Positions 27,403 through 35,210 of a stretch of DNA of 64,000 nt are shown piece by piece. A program made the position numbers and the translations under genes. Source of the DNA: Rhodoferax sp. GW822-FHT02A01 (GTDB lineage: Bacteria; Pseudomonadota; Gammaproteobacteria; Burkholderiales; Burkholderiaceae_C); assembly GCF_038784515.1 (NCBI RefSeq), contig NZ_CP152376.1, positions 3,224,001 through 3,288,000 of the forward strand, written 5' to 3'. The notes under the pieces were generated by a model. The model saw only the letters and a list, made by a program, of their open reading frames with translations. It did no database searches and had not been told where the DNA came from. Numbering within the stretch: position 1 is the stretch's first letter; each line of letters begins with the position of its first letter.

Positions 27403-27721
27403 CGCTCAAACGCTCAACCGAGCAACGATCTTTTCAAGCGGCGTCATTGTCCGAGTCGCGCGCCCAGGGGAGACCGACGAACAGACGGAAAAATGGCAAT
27501 CCAGGGTATTGAAGCGCATCGGACGCCGATCAATAGTGCTCCCCTCCCAAGATGCCTTTGATGCTTTTATGGCTAGAAGAAGGGATATGGAAGAGCAAGA
27601 GAAAGGGTACGAAGCCTATGAAAAGCTCGTAAATGGTGTCATGGCCAAATACTTTGCCGGTCGCTTGGCTGAGCGGTCACACGCACACACCGCATGTGCA
27701 TGCAGTCTAGCGCGGCACTAG
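27395..27721 (+). CDS. Hypothetical protein
   Basis: A 108-residue product with a beta N-terminal part (TIFSSGVIVRVARPGETDEQ), a helical charged middle (AFMARRRDMEEQEKGYEAYE) and a Cys/His-containing tail. GAGGAG lies before the ATG at 27395. It overlaps the previous gene by eight bases. No family is recognised. Confidence 0.55.
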   Translation: MSNAQTLNRATIFSSGVIVRVARPGETDEQTEKWQSRVLKRIGRRSIVLPSQDAFDAFMARRRDMEEQEKGYEAYEKLVNGVMAKYFAGRLAERSHAHTACACSLARH

Positions 27722-27730
27722 GAGTAAAAA

Positions 27731-28003
27731 ATGACAACCGAATCATTCCAAAGGACGAAGAAAGACACTGTGGTTGCCTCGCGCAGAGGTGACGTCGTTC
27801 TTGTATCTGTCCGAGACAAGCGCATTGCTCCTCACTACCCTGAGACTTCAGGAGGCATAAGCGGGGACATCGATGGTCCGAACTATCTTGCAATCGGGAG
27901 CCGTGTTACCGACGAGCAATTGCACAACTTCGCGGCAAAAGAAAAGATAGACGATGTTGCGGTGTTGATTGCGTTTCGAGATGGCGAGGTGACCCATGCC
28001 TAG
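27731..28003 (+). CDS. Hypothetical protein
   Basis: A 90-residue soluble product (GDVVLVSVRDKRIAPHYPET, VAVLIAFRDGEVTHA). No family is recognised. The gene begins nine bases after the previous one and overlaps the next by eight bases, so it belongs to the same early-region transcript. Confidence 0.55.
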   Translation: MTTESFQRTKKDTVVASRRGDVVLVSVRDKRIAPHYPETSGGISGDIDGPNYLAIGSRVTDEQLHNFAAKEKIDDVAVLIAFRDGEVTHA

Positions 28004-28271
28004 AGACAATTTGTGCGCTCAGGTTGGAATCGATGAAAGCGCGACCCGCCTAGAGCTATCACGAAAAGCGAACTTTGAAATTTTCAAGCTGGCAGAGGCC
28101 GCTGCAAATGTCTGCCAAGACGATGACCGCCCGATATTTCACGGCATCATGGCCCGCATCAAAACACTGTCAGAGGTCATTTACTATGCGCAGCGTTTGC
28201 ATGGTAAAGACGAAGGCGATGAACCAGATCTGGACGCCCTGAAACGGGCATTCAGTGGCATGCTGAGTTAA
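27996..28271 (+). CDS. Hypothetical helical protein
   Basis: A 91-residue mainly helical protein (TRLELSRKANFEIFKLAEAA, RIKTLSEVIYYAQRLHGKDE). No family is recognised. A hairpin (GCGGG/CCCGC) and a T-run follow at 28306-28342, so it is likely the last gene of this small operon. Confidence 0.55.
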   Translation: MPRDNLCAQVGIDESATRLELSRKANFEIFKLAEAAANVCQDDDRPIFHGIMARIKTLSEVIYYAQRLHGKDEGDEPDLDALKRAFSGMLS

Positions 28272-28305
28272 CGAGTTCGCTCCAGCTAGGACCGCGAACC
28301 GAAGA

Positions 28306-28342
28306 GCGGGAATCTTCAACCCGCCTGCTGGGGTTCTTTTTT
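28306..28342 (+). terminator. Possible rho-independent terminator
   Basis: A stem GCGGG/CCCGC overlaps an AACCC/GGGTT stem and is followed by CTTTTTT. It lies after the 27004-28271 gene run and before the next start at 28369. Confidence 0.5.
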
Positions 28343-28368
28343 GAAGTGACACCTTGAAGGGGTGATCA

Positions 28369-28965
28369 ATGAAATCCGCATCGAGTGCGTCCATTGTCAG
28401 ACGTAATATAGAGAAGGCAAAGGCGAACGATGCTGATGCGGCAAAAACCTTGATCAAAGAATTCTGCGCAACGGTTAATCAAAACCGTCAGCAAGAGCCG
28501 GATGGCACTTACAAGCTGAATTCCGACGGAACTCAAAAGGTAGATTTCCACGGAAATCCCATTCCCAATCTGAGATTCAAACGAAATCCAGATGGGACTC
28601 GCGTTCCACATAACAAACCCTCTGGGTTACACACTCAGTTTGATGAAGAATTGCTCGACTATTTGGTCGAATGCTTTGAAAGAATTGGGGAATATGTAGG
28701 CGATTCCGGAAGTCAAAAGCGCGTAACTGCAGACGTTGCTCTAAACCTTTCAAGTTTTGGCAAGAGAGGTCCCAAGTCAAGTTTAAAAACACGTGAGGAC
28801 AGTCTGTTGAGAGGAATGCGCGTGTGGGAGCGGCACCGAAATTCGGAGCAGTCCATAGAAGATATTTGCGCCGAACTTGCAGACATTGAAAACCAGTCGC
28901 AGCACACTTTGGAAAGTGACTACAAGCTGTTCAACGCGCTGCTTGGCAACATAAGCGGTAGTTAA
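28369..28965 (+). CDS. Hypothetical protein
   Basis: A 198-residue product. It is helical at the N-terminus (IVRRNIEKAKANDADAAKTL), with a central polar stretch and a helical C-terminal half (FDEELLDYLVECFERIGEYV, EQSIEDICAELADIENQ). No family is recognised. The position just before the second AlpA-like gene and the primase module suggests an element-specific accessory gene. Confidence 0.6.
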   Translation: MKSASSASIVRRNIEKAKANDADAAKTLIKEFCATVNQNRQQEPDGTYKLNSDGTQKVDFHGNPIPNLRFKRNPDGTRVPHNKPSGLHTQFDEELLDYLVECFERIGEYVGDSGSQKRVTADVALNLSSFGKRGPKSSLKTREDSLLRGMRVWERHRNSEQSIEDICAELADIENQSQHTLESDYKLFNALLGNISGS

Positions 28966-29013
28966 TTCTGAATTGCATATCGTGAGGTTTAAGGGCTAAC
29001 GATAGAACATTGA

Positions 29014-29037
29014 TGCACCTAACTTCATAAAGGTGCA
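29014..29037. promoter_or_regulatory. Inverted repeat covering the AlpA-2 ribosome-binding site
   Basis: TGCACCT (29014-29020) and AGGTGCA (29031-29037) form a perfect 7-bp inverted repeat with a 10-base spacer. The right arm includes the AAAGGTG ribosome-binding site of the gene starting at 29042. It could be an operator or an RNA hairpin that hides the site. Confidence 0.5.
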
Positions 29038-29041
29038 GTAA

Positions 29042-29266
29042 GTGTCTACAAATACCGTTACGTCCTTTGACGACTTGCCCGATGCGGGCTACATACGTCA
29101 GGCCCAGCTAATCCCGCACGTTGTGCCATGGTCATCGGCAACTCTTTGGAGAAAGTGCAAGGCGGGTGACTTCCCGCAACCATGCAAACTGTCCGAGCGC
29201 ACCACTGCGTGGAAAGTCGGAACCGTAAGGGCATGGCTCAAATCTCAACAGACTAAGGGGGCCTGA
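29042..29266 (+). CDS. AlpA-like DNA-binding protein 2
   Basis: A 74-residue AlpA-type protein starting at GTG, with AGYIRQAQLIPHVVPWSSAT, LWRKCKAGDFPQPCKLSERT and AWKVGTVRAWLK. It is closer to the 22936 protein than to the 47841 one, judged by eye. It is the first gene of a tightly packed run (29042-31785) leading into the primase-like genes. Confidence 0.85.
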   Translation: MSTNTVTSFDDLPDAGYIRQAQLIPHVVPWSSATLWRKCKAGDFPQPCKLSERTTAWKVGTVRAWLKSQQTKGA

Positions 29267-29569
29267 ATGTGCCCCAGTGCCAACGGCCCAAATGAGAAAG
29301 CCGTCAACGCCCTGGCAGGCAATTCGACGGCTTCTCAAGATACACAGCAGCGCGATTCTAGCGGCAACCAATGCCCGTCACAAATGGTTCCGGAGATTCC
29401 GAACCTGTTCAACCGGCTCGCACGCCAATACATGGCCATGGGGCTGGGGCTGTACCCGCTGAGTGGAGACACATTGCTTGTCTCTTCTCCGGTGCTCGGC
29501 ATGTCACGCACATTGCCTGATCTTCGCGCCGCGCAAATCTACCTCCGTCAGATTGGAGGAATGCAATGA
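29267..29569 (+). CDS. Hypothetical phage-type small protein A
   Basis: A 100-residue protein. The last 50 residues (YPLSGDTLLVSSPVLGMSRT, LPDLRAAQIYLRQIGG) resemble the next gene product, so the two form a tandem family. No function is known. The ATG follows the previous stop directly. Confidence 0.6.
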   Translation: MCPSANGPNEKAVNALAGNSTASQDTQQRDSSGNQCPSQMVPEIPNLFNRLARQYMAMGLGLYPLSGDTLLVSSPVLGMSRTLPDLRAAQIYLRQIGGMQ

Positions 29570-29784
29570 GTCCGGAAGAAGACAAAGCATTTGCCACGCT
29601 TCAGGCTGAGTTCGCATTGCGTGGGCACGTACTCAATCGCACCCCGGTCCCGAACGGCACACACAGCTATTTCGCGACACGTTGGGGAATGGCTCGCCAT
29701 CTTGCTGACTTGGGAGCCGTAGGCGCATTCCTAAAGCAAATCGGAGGAGGCGAAAAGGTGGAGGTGCAGAGCGATGGCATTTGA
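29566..29784 (+). CDS. Hypothetical phage-type small protein B
   Basis: A 72-residue protein (FALRGHVLNRTPVPNGTHSY, MARHLADLGAVGAFLKQIGG) with the same layout as the preceding gene product. It overlaps that gene by ATGA and the zinc-finger gene by 11 bases. Function unknown. Confidence 0.6.
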   Translation: MSPEEDKAFATLQAEFALRGHVLNRTPVPNGTHSYFATRWGMARHLADLGAVGAFLKQIGGGEKVEVQSDGI

Positions 29785-30232
29785 ACGTGAACGCCTCCCA
29801 GACCCCGTGAGCTACTTTGAATCCCAAGGCGTGCCGATGCCAAAAGGCAAGGTATGGGTATCAACGATCTGCCAGTTTCATGGCGGACGCCAAACCATGC
29901 GGATCCACAAGGTAAGTGGTAGCTGGAAATGCATGAGTTGCATGGAAGGTGGAGGCGATGTGCTCGCATATCACATGAAGCGCAATGGCCTGGAATTCAT
30001 CGAAGCAGCCAAGGCCCTGGGCGCGTGGGTGGAGGATGGCAAGCCGGCCATTCAACGCAAGCCCACGTCCTTACCGCCAATTAAGGCGCTGCAGGTGCTC
30101 GCAGTCGAGTCCAACCTGATCGCAATTGCCGGACACAACGTGCACAACGGCGTCGTCTTGACTGAGTCTGACCTGCGCCGGGTGCGCGTTGCAGCTCGTC
30201 GCATTGACCAGATTCAAAAGGAATTCCAGTGA
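29774..30232 (+). CDS. CHC2-type zinc-finger primase-like protein
   Basis: A 152-residue protein whose first half holds a primase-type zinc finger: CQFHGG near residue 34, then WKCMSCMEGGGDVLAYHMKR and an EAAKALGAW helix. This is the DnaG CHC2 layout, but no TOPRIM catalytic domain follows, so it is a stand-alone zinc-finger module. With the overlapping DUF3987 gene it forms the replication module of the element. Confidence 0.8.
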   Translation: MAFERERLPDPVSYFESQGVPMPKGKVWVSTICQFHGGRQTMRIHKVSGSWKCMSCMEGGGDVLAYHMKRNGLEFIEAAKALGAWVEDGKPAIQRKPTSLPPIKALQVLAVESNLIAIAGHNVHNGVVLTESDLRRVRVAARRIDQIQKEFQ

Positions 30233-31785
30233 CCTTTGAAAACTATGACAAATTGGTTGGAGCTTTGGACGATGAGCTTGCAATCGAACCGGTGTGGTCT
30301 GAGCCGGAAGAAATCAAATCTGACCTTCCTCTAGCGCCACCGTTTGAAGCAGATGCATTGTTGCCGCCCATCCTGAAGGACTTCGTCTTGGATGAAGCAG
30401 ATCGGATGCCGTGCCCCCCAGACTCCATCGCATCTGCCCTTTTGGTGGTTTTGGGTGCTGTTGTTGGGGCCAAATGTGGAATCAAGCCCAAGCGCCGTGA
30501 TGACTGGATTGTTACCCCGAACCTATTCGGGGGAGTTGTCGGTTACCCATCGTCCAAGAAGACACCAGCCATGAATGTGGCAATGCGTTTCCTTGATCGT
30601 CTGGAATCCAAAGAGGCCGAACTGCTGGGAGAGCGGGAAAAGGTATACGAGGCGGAAAGTGCTGCCTACGACGCCCAGCAGGCCGCGATAAAGAGCAGCA
30701 TGAAGCAGGCTGCAAGCGGGGCCAAGACAGACGGTTTGAAGATGTCTGCCGCAGTTGCTGATATGCAGGCTTTGATGCCGCCCGAAAAGCCTCACCCGCG
30801 CCGGTTCAAAAGCAACGACGCCACAGTTGAGAAGCTTGCCGACATTCTTTCTCACAACGAGTTTGGCATCTTGGTACTGCGTGACGAACTGATTGGATTG
30901 CTGTCAAGCTGGGAACGGGAAGGGCGAGAGGGTGACAAGGCCTTTTATCTTGAAGGCTGGAACGGCACAGGCAGCTTTGACGTGGACCGCATTGGTCGCG
31001 GTAGTCAGCATGTAAAAAATCTTTGCCTGAGCGTGTTTGGCGGCATTCAGCCTGATCTGCTGGAGCGATACCTTACCCAGATCACCAACAGCCTTGATAA
31101 CGATGGACGTATCCAGCGGTTCCAGGTTCTCGTGTTCCCGGAGGCCGTTGAGTGGGAGTGGCGCGACCGTTACCCCGTTCAGGGTGCTCGTGAGGCCGTT
31201 AGAGATGTGATTGACCGTCTCGCAGCGTTTGATCCTGTGCAGGATGGAGCCAGACCACAGGACGACTTCGCCAAGATTCCATTCTTCCATTTTGATGACG
31301 AGGCACAAGCTCTCTTTATCGAATGGTCAACCGAGTTGAATCGAGAGTTGATCGCCAAGGAGCAGAACCCGCTGATGCAACAGCACTTCGGCAAGTTCGA
31401 GAAGCTGTTCTGCGCGATTGCCTTGATTCTGCATCTGGCAGAGGGCAATGTCGGTCCGGTGCAGTTCGAAAGTGCCGTGCGTGCTGCTGCTTGGTGTGAG
31501 TATTTGGCTGGGCATGCTCGTCGCATCTATGGCCTGGTGGAAGTCGGCAAGGTCAGTGCAGCCAAGATGGTTTCCCGTCGCATTGCCTCCGGAAAGCTCC
31601 ACGACCACTTCTCGGCACGGGAACTCTACAAAAAGGGATGGGCTGGCATCACATCACACGCCGATGCTGAAAACGCCTTGCGCATCCTTGAAGACGCTGG
31701 ATGGGTTGTTTCATACGACGCCATCACTGACGGCAGACCGACTATTCGCTACCAAATCAACCCACTTGCCAGGAGCGCCAAATGA
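30229..31785 (+). CDS. DUF3987 (YfjI-like) replication protein
   Basis: A 518-residue protein starting at GTG and overlapping the zinc-finger gene by four bases. It carries a Walker-A-like segment (GVVGYPSSKKTPAMNVAM, about residue 102), a central charged coiled coil, then LRDELIGLLSSWEREGREGD and NLCLSVFGGIQPDLLERYL. These features are typical of the DUF3987/YfjI family, found next to primase-like genes in prophages and integrated elements. A helicase or ATPase role in element replication is inferred. Confidence 0.85.
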   Translation: MTFENYDKLVGALDDELAIEPVWSEPEEIKSDLPLAPPFEADALLPPILKDFVLDEADRMPCPPDSIASALLVVLGAVVGAKCGIKPKRRDDWIVTPNLFGGVVGYPSSKKTPAMNVAMRFLDRLESKEAELLGEREKVYEAESAAYDAQQAAIKSSMKQAASGAKTDGLKMSAAVADMQALMPPEKPHPRRFKSNDATVEKLADILSHNEFGILVLRDELIGLLSSWEREGREGDKAFYLEGWNGTGSFDVDRIGRGSQHVKNLCLSVFGGIQPDLLERYLTQITNSLDNDGRIQRFQVLVFPEAVEWEWRDRYPVQGAREAVRDVIDRLAAFDPVQDGARPQDDFAKIPFFHFDDEAQALFIEWSTELNRELIAKEQNPLMQQHFGKFEKLFCAIALILHLAEGNVGPVQFESAVRAAAWCEYLAGHARRIYGLVEVGKVSAAKMVSRRIASGKLHDHFSARELYKKGWAGITSHADAENALRILEDAGWVVSYDAITDGRPTIRYQINPLARSAK

Positions 31786-32135
31786 ACAAGTGGGCAGAGC
31801 GAGCAGCCGTTCATTTTTCACGAAAGCCCCAAGTACCTACCCCCAAAACCCCCAAAAGCCCCCTTATGGGTGTTATGGGGGCTGGTGTGACAAGCCTTTG
31901 CGTGGATAGAGGCGACCTTATGGGGGTTTTGGGTGTTCCTACTGTGGACATTTTCAAAACAGAAGACGCAATGCGGCTAGTGGCTGCAGCGATGCTGGCA
32001 TGCGATCACTTCAAGGACTCGCAAGCCGCCCGAGAAGCGATGCGCGATGAAGTGTTGGCCACACCTGCAGAGCATTGGCCCGACCTCATAAAGCATTTTC
32101 ACGAAACCTACCCGCCTGTTTTGGCAGGCCGCTAG
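31782..32135 (+). CDS. Hypothetical protein with Pro/Lys-Gly repeats
   Basis: A 117-residue product. The N-terminal third is KPQVPTPKTPKSPLMGVMGA followed by GDLMGVLGVPT, encoded by C-runs and G-runs. The C-terminal part is helical (AMRLVAAAMLACDHFKDSQA). It overlaps the DUF3987 gene by four bases. No family is recognised. A related peptide (LLGVMGVGLRS) is encoded at about 40945-40980 outside any convincing gene. Confidence 0.6.
   Translation: MNKWAERAAVHFSRKPQVPTPKTPKSPLMGVMGAGVTSLCVDRGDLMGVLGVPTVDIFKTEDAMRLVAAAMLACDHFKDSQAAREAMRDEVLATPAEHWPDLIKHFHETYPPVLAGR
31827..31863 (-). repeat. Four C-tracts, G-quadruplex-type on minus strand
   Basis: C-runs of 4, 5, 5 and 5 bases lie at 31827-31830, 31840-31844, 31849-31853 and 31859-31863 with spacers of 5 to 9 bases. 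The minus strand therefore fits the G-quadruplex pattern. The tract codes for the PQVPTPKTPKSP part of the protein. Confidence 0.6.
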
Positions 32136-32146
32136 CAGGAGTACGT

Positions 32147-32566
32147 ATGGAAAAAAAGGCAGATACCAAGTTCAAGCCAGGGCAGTCTGGTAACCCTAGA
32201 GGCCGTAAGCCCGGGAAGCTGAAATCAACGATCTTGCGTGAGCAGATTGCAGAGCATATACCGCAAATCATCACGGTGATGACAGAGCGCGCATTGGGTG
32301 GGGATGTGGCCGCTTCCCGTCTGCTGTTGGAGCGCTGTGCGCCAGCCCTCAAAGCCATTGATCCAATCGAGCCTTTCGAAATACCAGATGGCAACCTTGT
32401 GGAGCGTGCTGAGGCAATCGTGAAGGCCACGGCGGCAGGGTTAATCATTCCTCAGCAAGCGTCCCAACTGCTAATGGGGTTGAACACCGTCGCAGGCCTC
32501 ACTCAGTCGGAAGAAATTGAAAAGCGCTTAGCTGCGTTGGAGGAGCGTCTCAATGCTGCCAAATAA
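32147..32566 (+). CDS. DUF5681-domain protein
   Basis: A 139-residue protein opening with the DUF5681 signature KFKPGQSGNPRGRKPGKLKS and continuing as helices (RALGGDVAASRLLLERCAPA). It ends with a short coiled coil (EEIEKRLAALEERL). AGGAG lies before the ATG at 32147; the longer frame from 32075 overlaps the previous gene. In many prophages DUF5681 genes lie next to the large terminase gene, and some are small-terminase-like. No large terminase follows here. Confidence 0.82.
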   Translation: MEKKADTKFKPGQSGNPRGRKPGKLKSTILREQIAEHIPQIITVMTERALGGDVAASRLLLERCAPALKAIDPIEPFEIPDGNLVERAEAIVKATAAGLIIPQQASQLLMGLNTVAGLTQSEEIEKRLAALEERLNAAK

Positions 32567-32795
32567 AGGGTCTATCGAGCGACGTATCGCAGCTCTGGAA
32601 AATGCTGCTAGTCCGCAAAAAGTAAGCATCCTGATTTGCGGCATGCAAGTGGATAAAAACGGATACACACGTATTAGCAAGGGCGACGAAAGTGTTGCTC
32701 GAAATCCTGGAGAGAGTTTTGAAGATTTCCAGAATCGAGCCATTTCTGAACTGAGTGCAACTGGGGCTGGCCTGTGCTTTGCCTGGGCGGAATGA
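32553..32795 (+). CDS. Hypothetical protein
   Basis: An 80-residue product (SIERRIAALENAASPQKVSI, ESFEDFQNRAISELSATGAG), with an N-terminal helix followed by a small alpha/beta part. It overlaps the DUF5681 gene by 14 bases. No family is recognised, though similar short proteins follow terminase-like genes in prophages. Confidence 0.6.
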   Translation: MLPNKGSIERRIAALENAASPQKVSILICGMQVDKNGYTRISKGDESVARNPGESFEDFQNRAISELSATGAGLCFAWAE

Positions 32796-32804
32796 AAGGC
32801 AATC

Positions 32805-33038
32805 ATGAGAACACCTGAAAAGACACGCTTTGATTACTACCCCAGCAAGGCTGTGCAAGAAATCATTAATCGCGCTCAGCAAGATGACCCTGATCTAAAT
32901 CTGCAGGCATTGATCGATCGCTACATACTTTGGGGCGATTGGGCGAAGAACCTCACAGACCTGCAGCCTCCTCGATTCATAGGAAGGAACCGTCATTCAT
33001 GGAAATGTAGTTCCGGAAAAAGTTCCGCAAAGTACTGA
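32805..33038 (+). CDS. Hypothetical protein
   Basis: A 77-residue product, helical in the first two-thirds (SKAVQEIINRAQQDDPDLNL, DRYILWGDWAKNLTDLQPP). It starts nine bases after the previous gene. No family is recognised. Confidence 0.5.
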   Translation: MRTPEKTRFDYYPSKAVQEIINRAQQDDPDLNLQALIDRYILWGDWAKNLTDLQPPRFIGRNRHSWKCSSGKSSAKY

Positions 33039-33132
33039 TAAATAACATCAGTGTTCCGGACTTTATTGGGAACTATTGAAGCCGTCGATATCGTTCGAAC
33101 ATGTCCTATTCGATTAGAAAGGTTTGGAGAAC

Positions 33133-33330
33133 ATGAAGACATCAAACAGCGACCACTCGCTCTTGACCCCTTCAGAATGCGCGCACCAGATCCGTGTGGA
33201 GGAATCCACGCTTTCATTCTGGCGCAGCAAGAAAAGTGTTCATCTTCCTTATGTCCGCATAGGTGGTCGCATACGTTACCGCCAGCGTGATGTCGAACAG
33301 TTCATTGAACGTAACTTGATGGATGCATGA
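33133..33330 (+). CDS. Helix-turn-helix (MerR/excisionase-like) protein
   Basis: A 65-residue protein with an HTH_17-type fold: LTPSECAHQIRVEESTLSFW, then a VRIGGRIRYRQRDVEQFI wing and helix. This is the layout of excisionases and MerR-like DNA-binding domains. ATG at 33133 is preferred over a TTG at 33124, with GAAAGG ten bases upstream. It is a candidate excisionase, although it is far from either att site. Confidence 0.75.
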   Translation: MKTSNSDHSLLTPSECAHQIRVEESTLSFWRSKKSVHLPYVRIGGRIRYRQRDVEQFIERNLMDA

Positions 33331-33450
33331 CATGCGACCAATAGTTACACAGAAGGTATTCCGGCTCATTGCACCGTGGCTCAACGTCAAGAACATGATG
33401 TTGCGCAACTCTGGTGAGCCTGCGAAATCTTCTAAAAGTTGAAAGAGACC

Positions 33451-33786
33451 ATGAAACCAAACATGAATGACTTATTGCGCACGGATGATCCATTCATCCT
33501 GACGCCTTGGACTTCCGGATTTGGTGAGGACCCGTGCGTGCAGTTTCAGTTGACGCCAGAACAGGCTGCAACTCGTGATGCTCTGTACAGGCAAATGGTC
33601 GCCTCGATATTGCTTGATCACGATCCAGCGATGGTTAGTTCGTTGTTTGAGGCGGGTGCGAAGGTGTTTGCAATGCCTGGCTTCTTCTTCATCGGAAATC
33701 CGTCCATGGAGTTCTCTGCTGATCTGGCGGTCGCCAAGAAGCTGGTAATGCTTCCGTGGGCCGAATCGCATGAAACAGCACATTGA
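33451..33786 (+). CDS. Tandem paralogue A, hypothetical
   Basis: A 111-residue product sharing a pattern with its downstream neighbour: DPFI..W near the N-terminus, LTPEQAATRDALYRQMV, AGAKVFAMPGFFF and a C-terminal PWAESHE. No known family is recognised. ATG at 33451 follows GAAAGAG; a TTG lies four codons earlier. It overlaps the next gene by 17 bases. Confidence 0.6.
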   Translation: MKPNMNDLLRTDDPFILTPWTSGFGEDPCVQFQLTPEQAATRDALYRQMVASILLDHDPAMVSSLFEAGAKVFAMPGFFFIGNPSMEFSADLAVAKKLVMLPWAESHETAH

Positions 33787-34165
33787 GGACGCGATGGAAC
33801 ACCTAGCCTGTCAACAAGGATTTACCGCACGAATGGTTCCGAGCTTCGTGCCACTTCCGAACGATCCGTTCATTCGAACCATGTGGACTGCAAGTGGTGA
33901 TTTTGATCCGAGCGAGGAATTCGACATAACTCCCGAGCAAGCAAAGGGCATGGACACCCTTTTTCGAGCGATGGTTCTGGACATCCTGAACCTGAATTTT
34001 CCCGGAGCGGTTTCTGAAATGGTGGATAGCGGCGTGAAGGTCTACACCGCACCCCGTACGTTCAACATCATCTTGCCGAACTCACTGCACGTCATTTCCT
34101 ATCCGGAAGTTGCAGAAAAAATTGTCTTCATTCCGTGGGCTCAGCCTCACGAAGCCAAGAACTGA
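33770..34165 (+). CDS. Tandem paralogue B, hypothetical
   Basis: A 131-residue product that aligns with the preceding one: NDPFIRTMW, ITPEQAKGMDTLFRAMV, SGVKVYTAPRTFNI and IPWAQPHE. The pair most likely arose by duplication. The location directly before the tail-fibre gene suggests a virion-related or host-range role, but there is no direct evidence. Confidence 0.6.
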   Translation: MKQHIEDAMEHLACQQGFTARMVPSFVPLPNDPFIRTMWTASGDFDPSEEFDITPEQAKGMDTLFRAMVLDILNLNFPGAVSEMVDSGVKVYTAPRTFNIILPNSLHVISYPEVAEKIVFIPWAQPHEAKN

Positions 34166-34181
34166 AATAGGAGAAAACATA

Positions 34182-35210
34182 ATGGGCAAATCTTCTGGTG
34201 GCAGCGCTCCGAGTGCGCCTGATCCATGGACGACCTCAGCGGCACAGCAGCAACTGAATAACAACACGGCTTCATTCAATGCGCGGCTGAATAATGTCAA
34301 CCAAAGCGGCCCACTTGGATCGACTTCGTACACGGTAACAGGCACAGACCCAACGACTGGCGCGCCGATCTACAGCCAGCAGACCTCTCTTAACGGGAGT
34401 TCGCAACAAGCGCTTAACAATCAGCAGGGTAATCAGTCTTATGCAACTGGATTGGCGGGCCAAGCGCTTGGAAATTCTGGCTCCTTGCTAACCAATCCCA
34501 TCAATCCCCAGGGTATCAACCAGCAAGCCACGAAAGCGGCATACGATTCTGCCTATGGATTGATTGCTCCGCAGCAGCAGCAACAGTCTGAGGCGCTAAA
34601 GTCAGAAATGGCAGCGCAAGGGATTACTGATCCGGGTTCTCAGGCTTACCAGACCGCGTCGGACAACCTGGCACGCCAGCAGGCCTACCAGAATGACAAC
34701 TTGGCGCAGCAGTCTGTACTTACGGGTATTCAAGCCGGGAATACGGCGTTCAATCAGAACTTGGGCGCACAGCAGCAGGCGCTGTCTAATTTCAATGGGC
34801 TGAATAACCAGTCCATTGCGATGCCTTCCTCTTCAAACCCAGCGACGGTTGGATCTAGCCCCGCAAATATCGCGGGAGCCTATCAGAATCAGTACAACGC
34901 GCAATTGGCCGGGTACAACGCCAACCAGGCATCTAACAATAATTTCACCAACGGTTTGTTTAGCCTTGGGTCTTCTTACATTCTTGGCAACGCAATGGCG
35001 GCAGCGGCGGCGTCAGACATTCGTCTGAAAACAGACATCAAGCGCGTTGGTAGTACCGATGGTGGACTGCCTGTCTATACCTATCGCTACAAAGGTCATC
35101 CGACAGTGTATATGGGCGTCATGGCGCAAGAAGTCGAAAAGGTTGATCCGAGTGCGGTCCATTTCATGCCCAATGGTTTCAAGGCAGTTGACTATTCGAA
35201 GGTGGCGTAA
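34182..35210 (+). CDS. Tail-fibre-type protein with S74 chaperone domain
   Basis: A 342-residue protein. The body is Gln/Asn/Ser/Ala-rich and low in complexity (NNNTASFNARLNNVNQSGPL). The last 65 residues form an intramolecular chaperone of the endosialidase (peptidase S74) type: SDIRLKTDIKRVGSTDGGLP, YTYRYKGHPTVYMGVMAQEV. Such domains trimerise phage tail spikes and fibres and often cut themselves off. ATG at 34182 follows AGGAGA. The next gene starts in its stop codon (TAATG). Confidence 0.82.
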   Translation: MGKSSGGSAPSAPDPWTTSAAQQQLNNNTASFNARLNNVNQSGPLGSTSYTVTGTDPTTGAPIYSQQTSLNGSSQQALNNQQGNQSYATGLAGQALGNSGSLLTNPINPQGINQQATKAAYDSAYGLIAPQQQQQSEALKSEMAAQGITDPGSQAYQTASDNLARQQAYQNDNLAQQSVLTGIQAGNTAFNQNLGAQQQALSNFNGLNNQSIAMPSSSNPATVGSSPANIAGAYQNQYNAQLAGYNANQASNNNFTNGLFSLGSSYILGNAMAAAAASDIRLKTDIKRVGSTDGGLPVYTYRYKGHPTVYMGVMAQEVEKVDPSAVHFMPNGFKAVDYSKVA

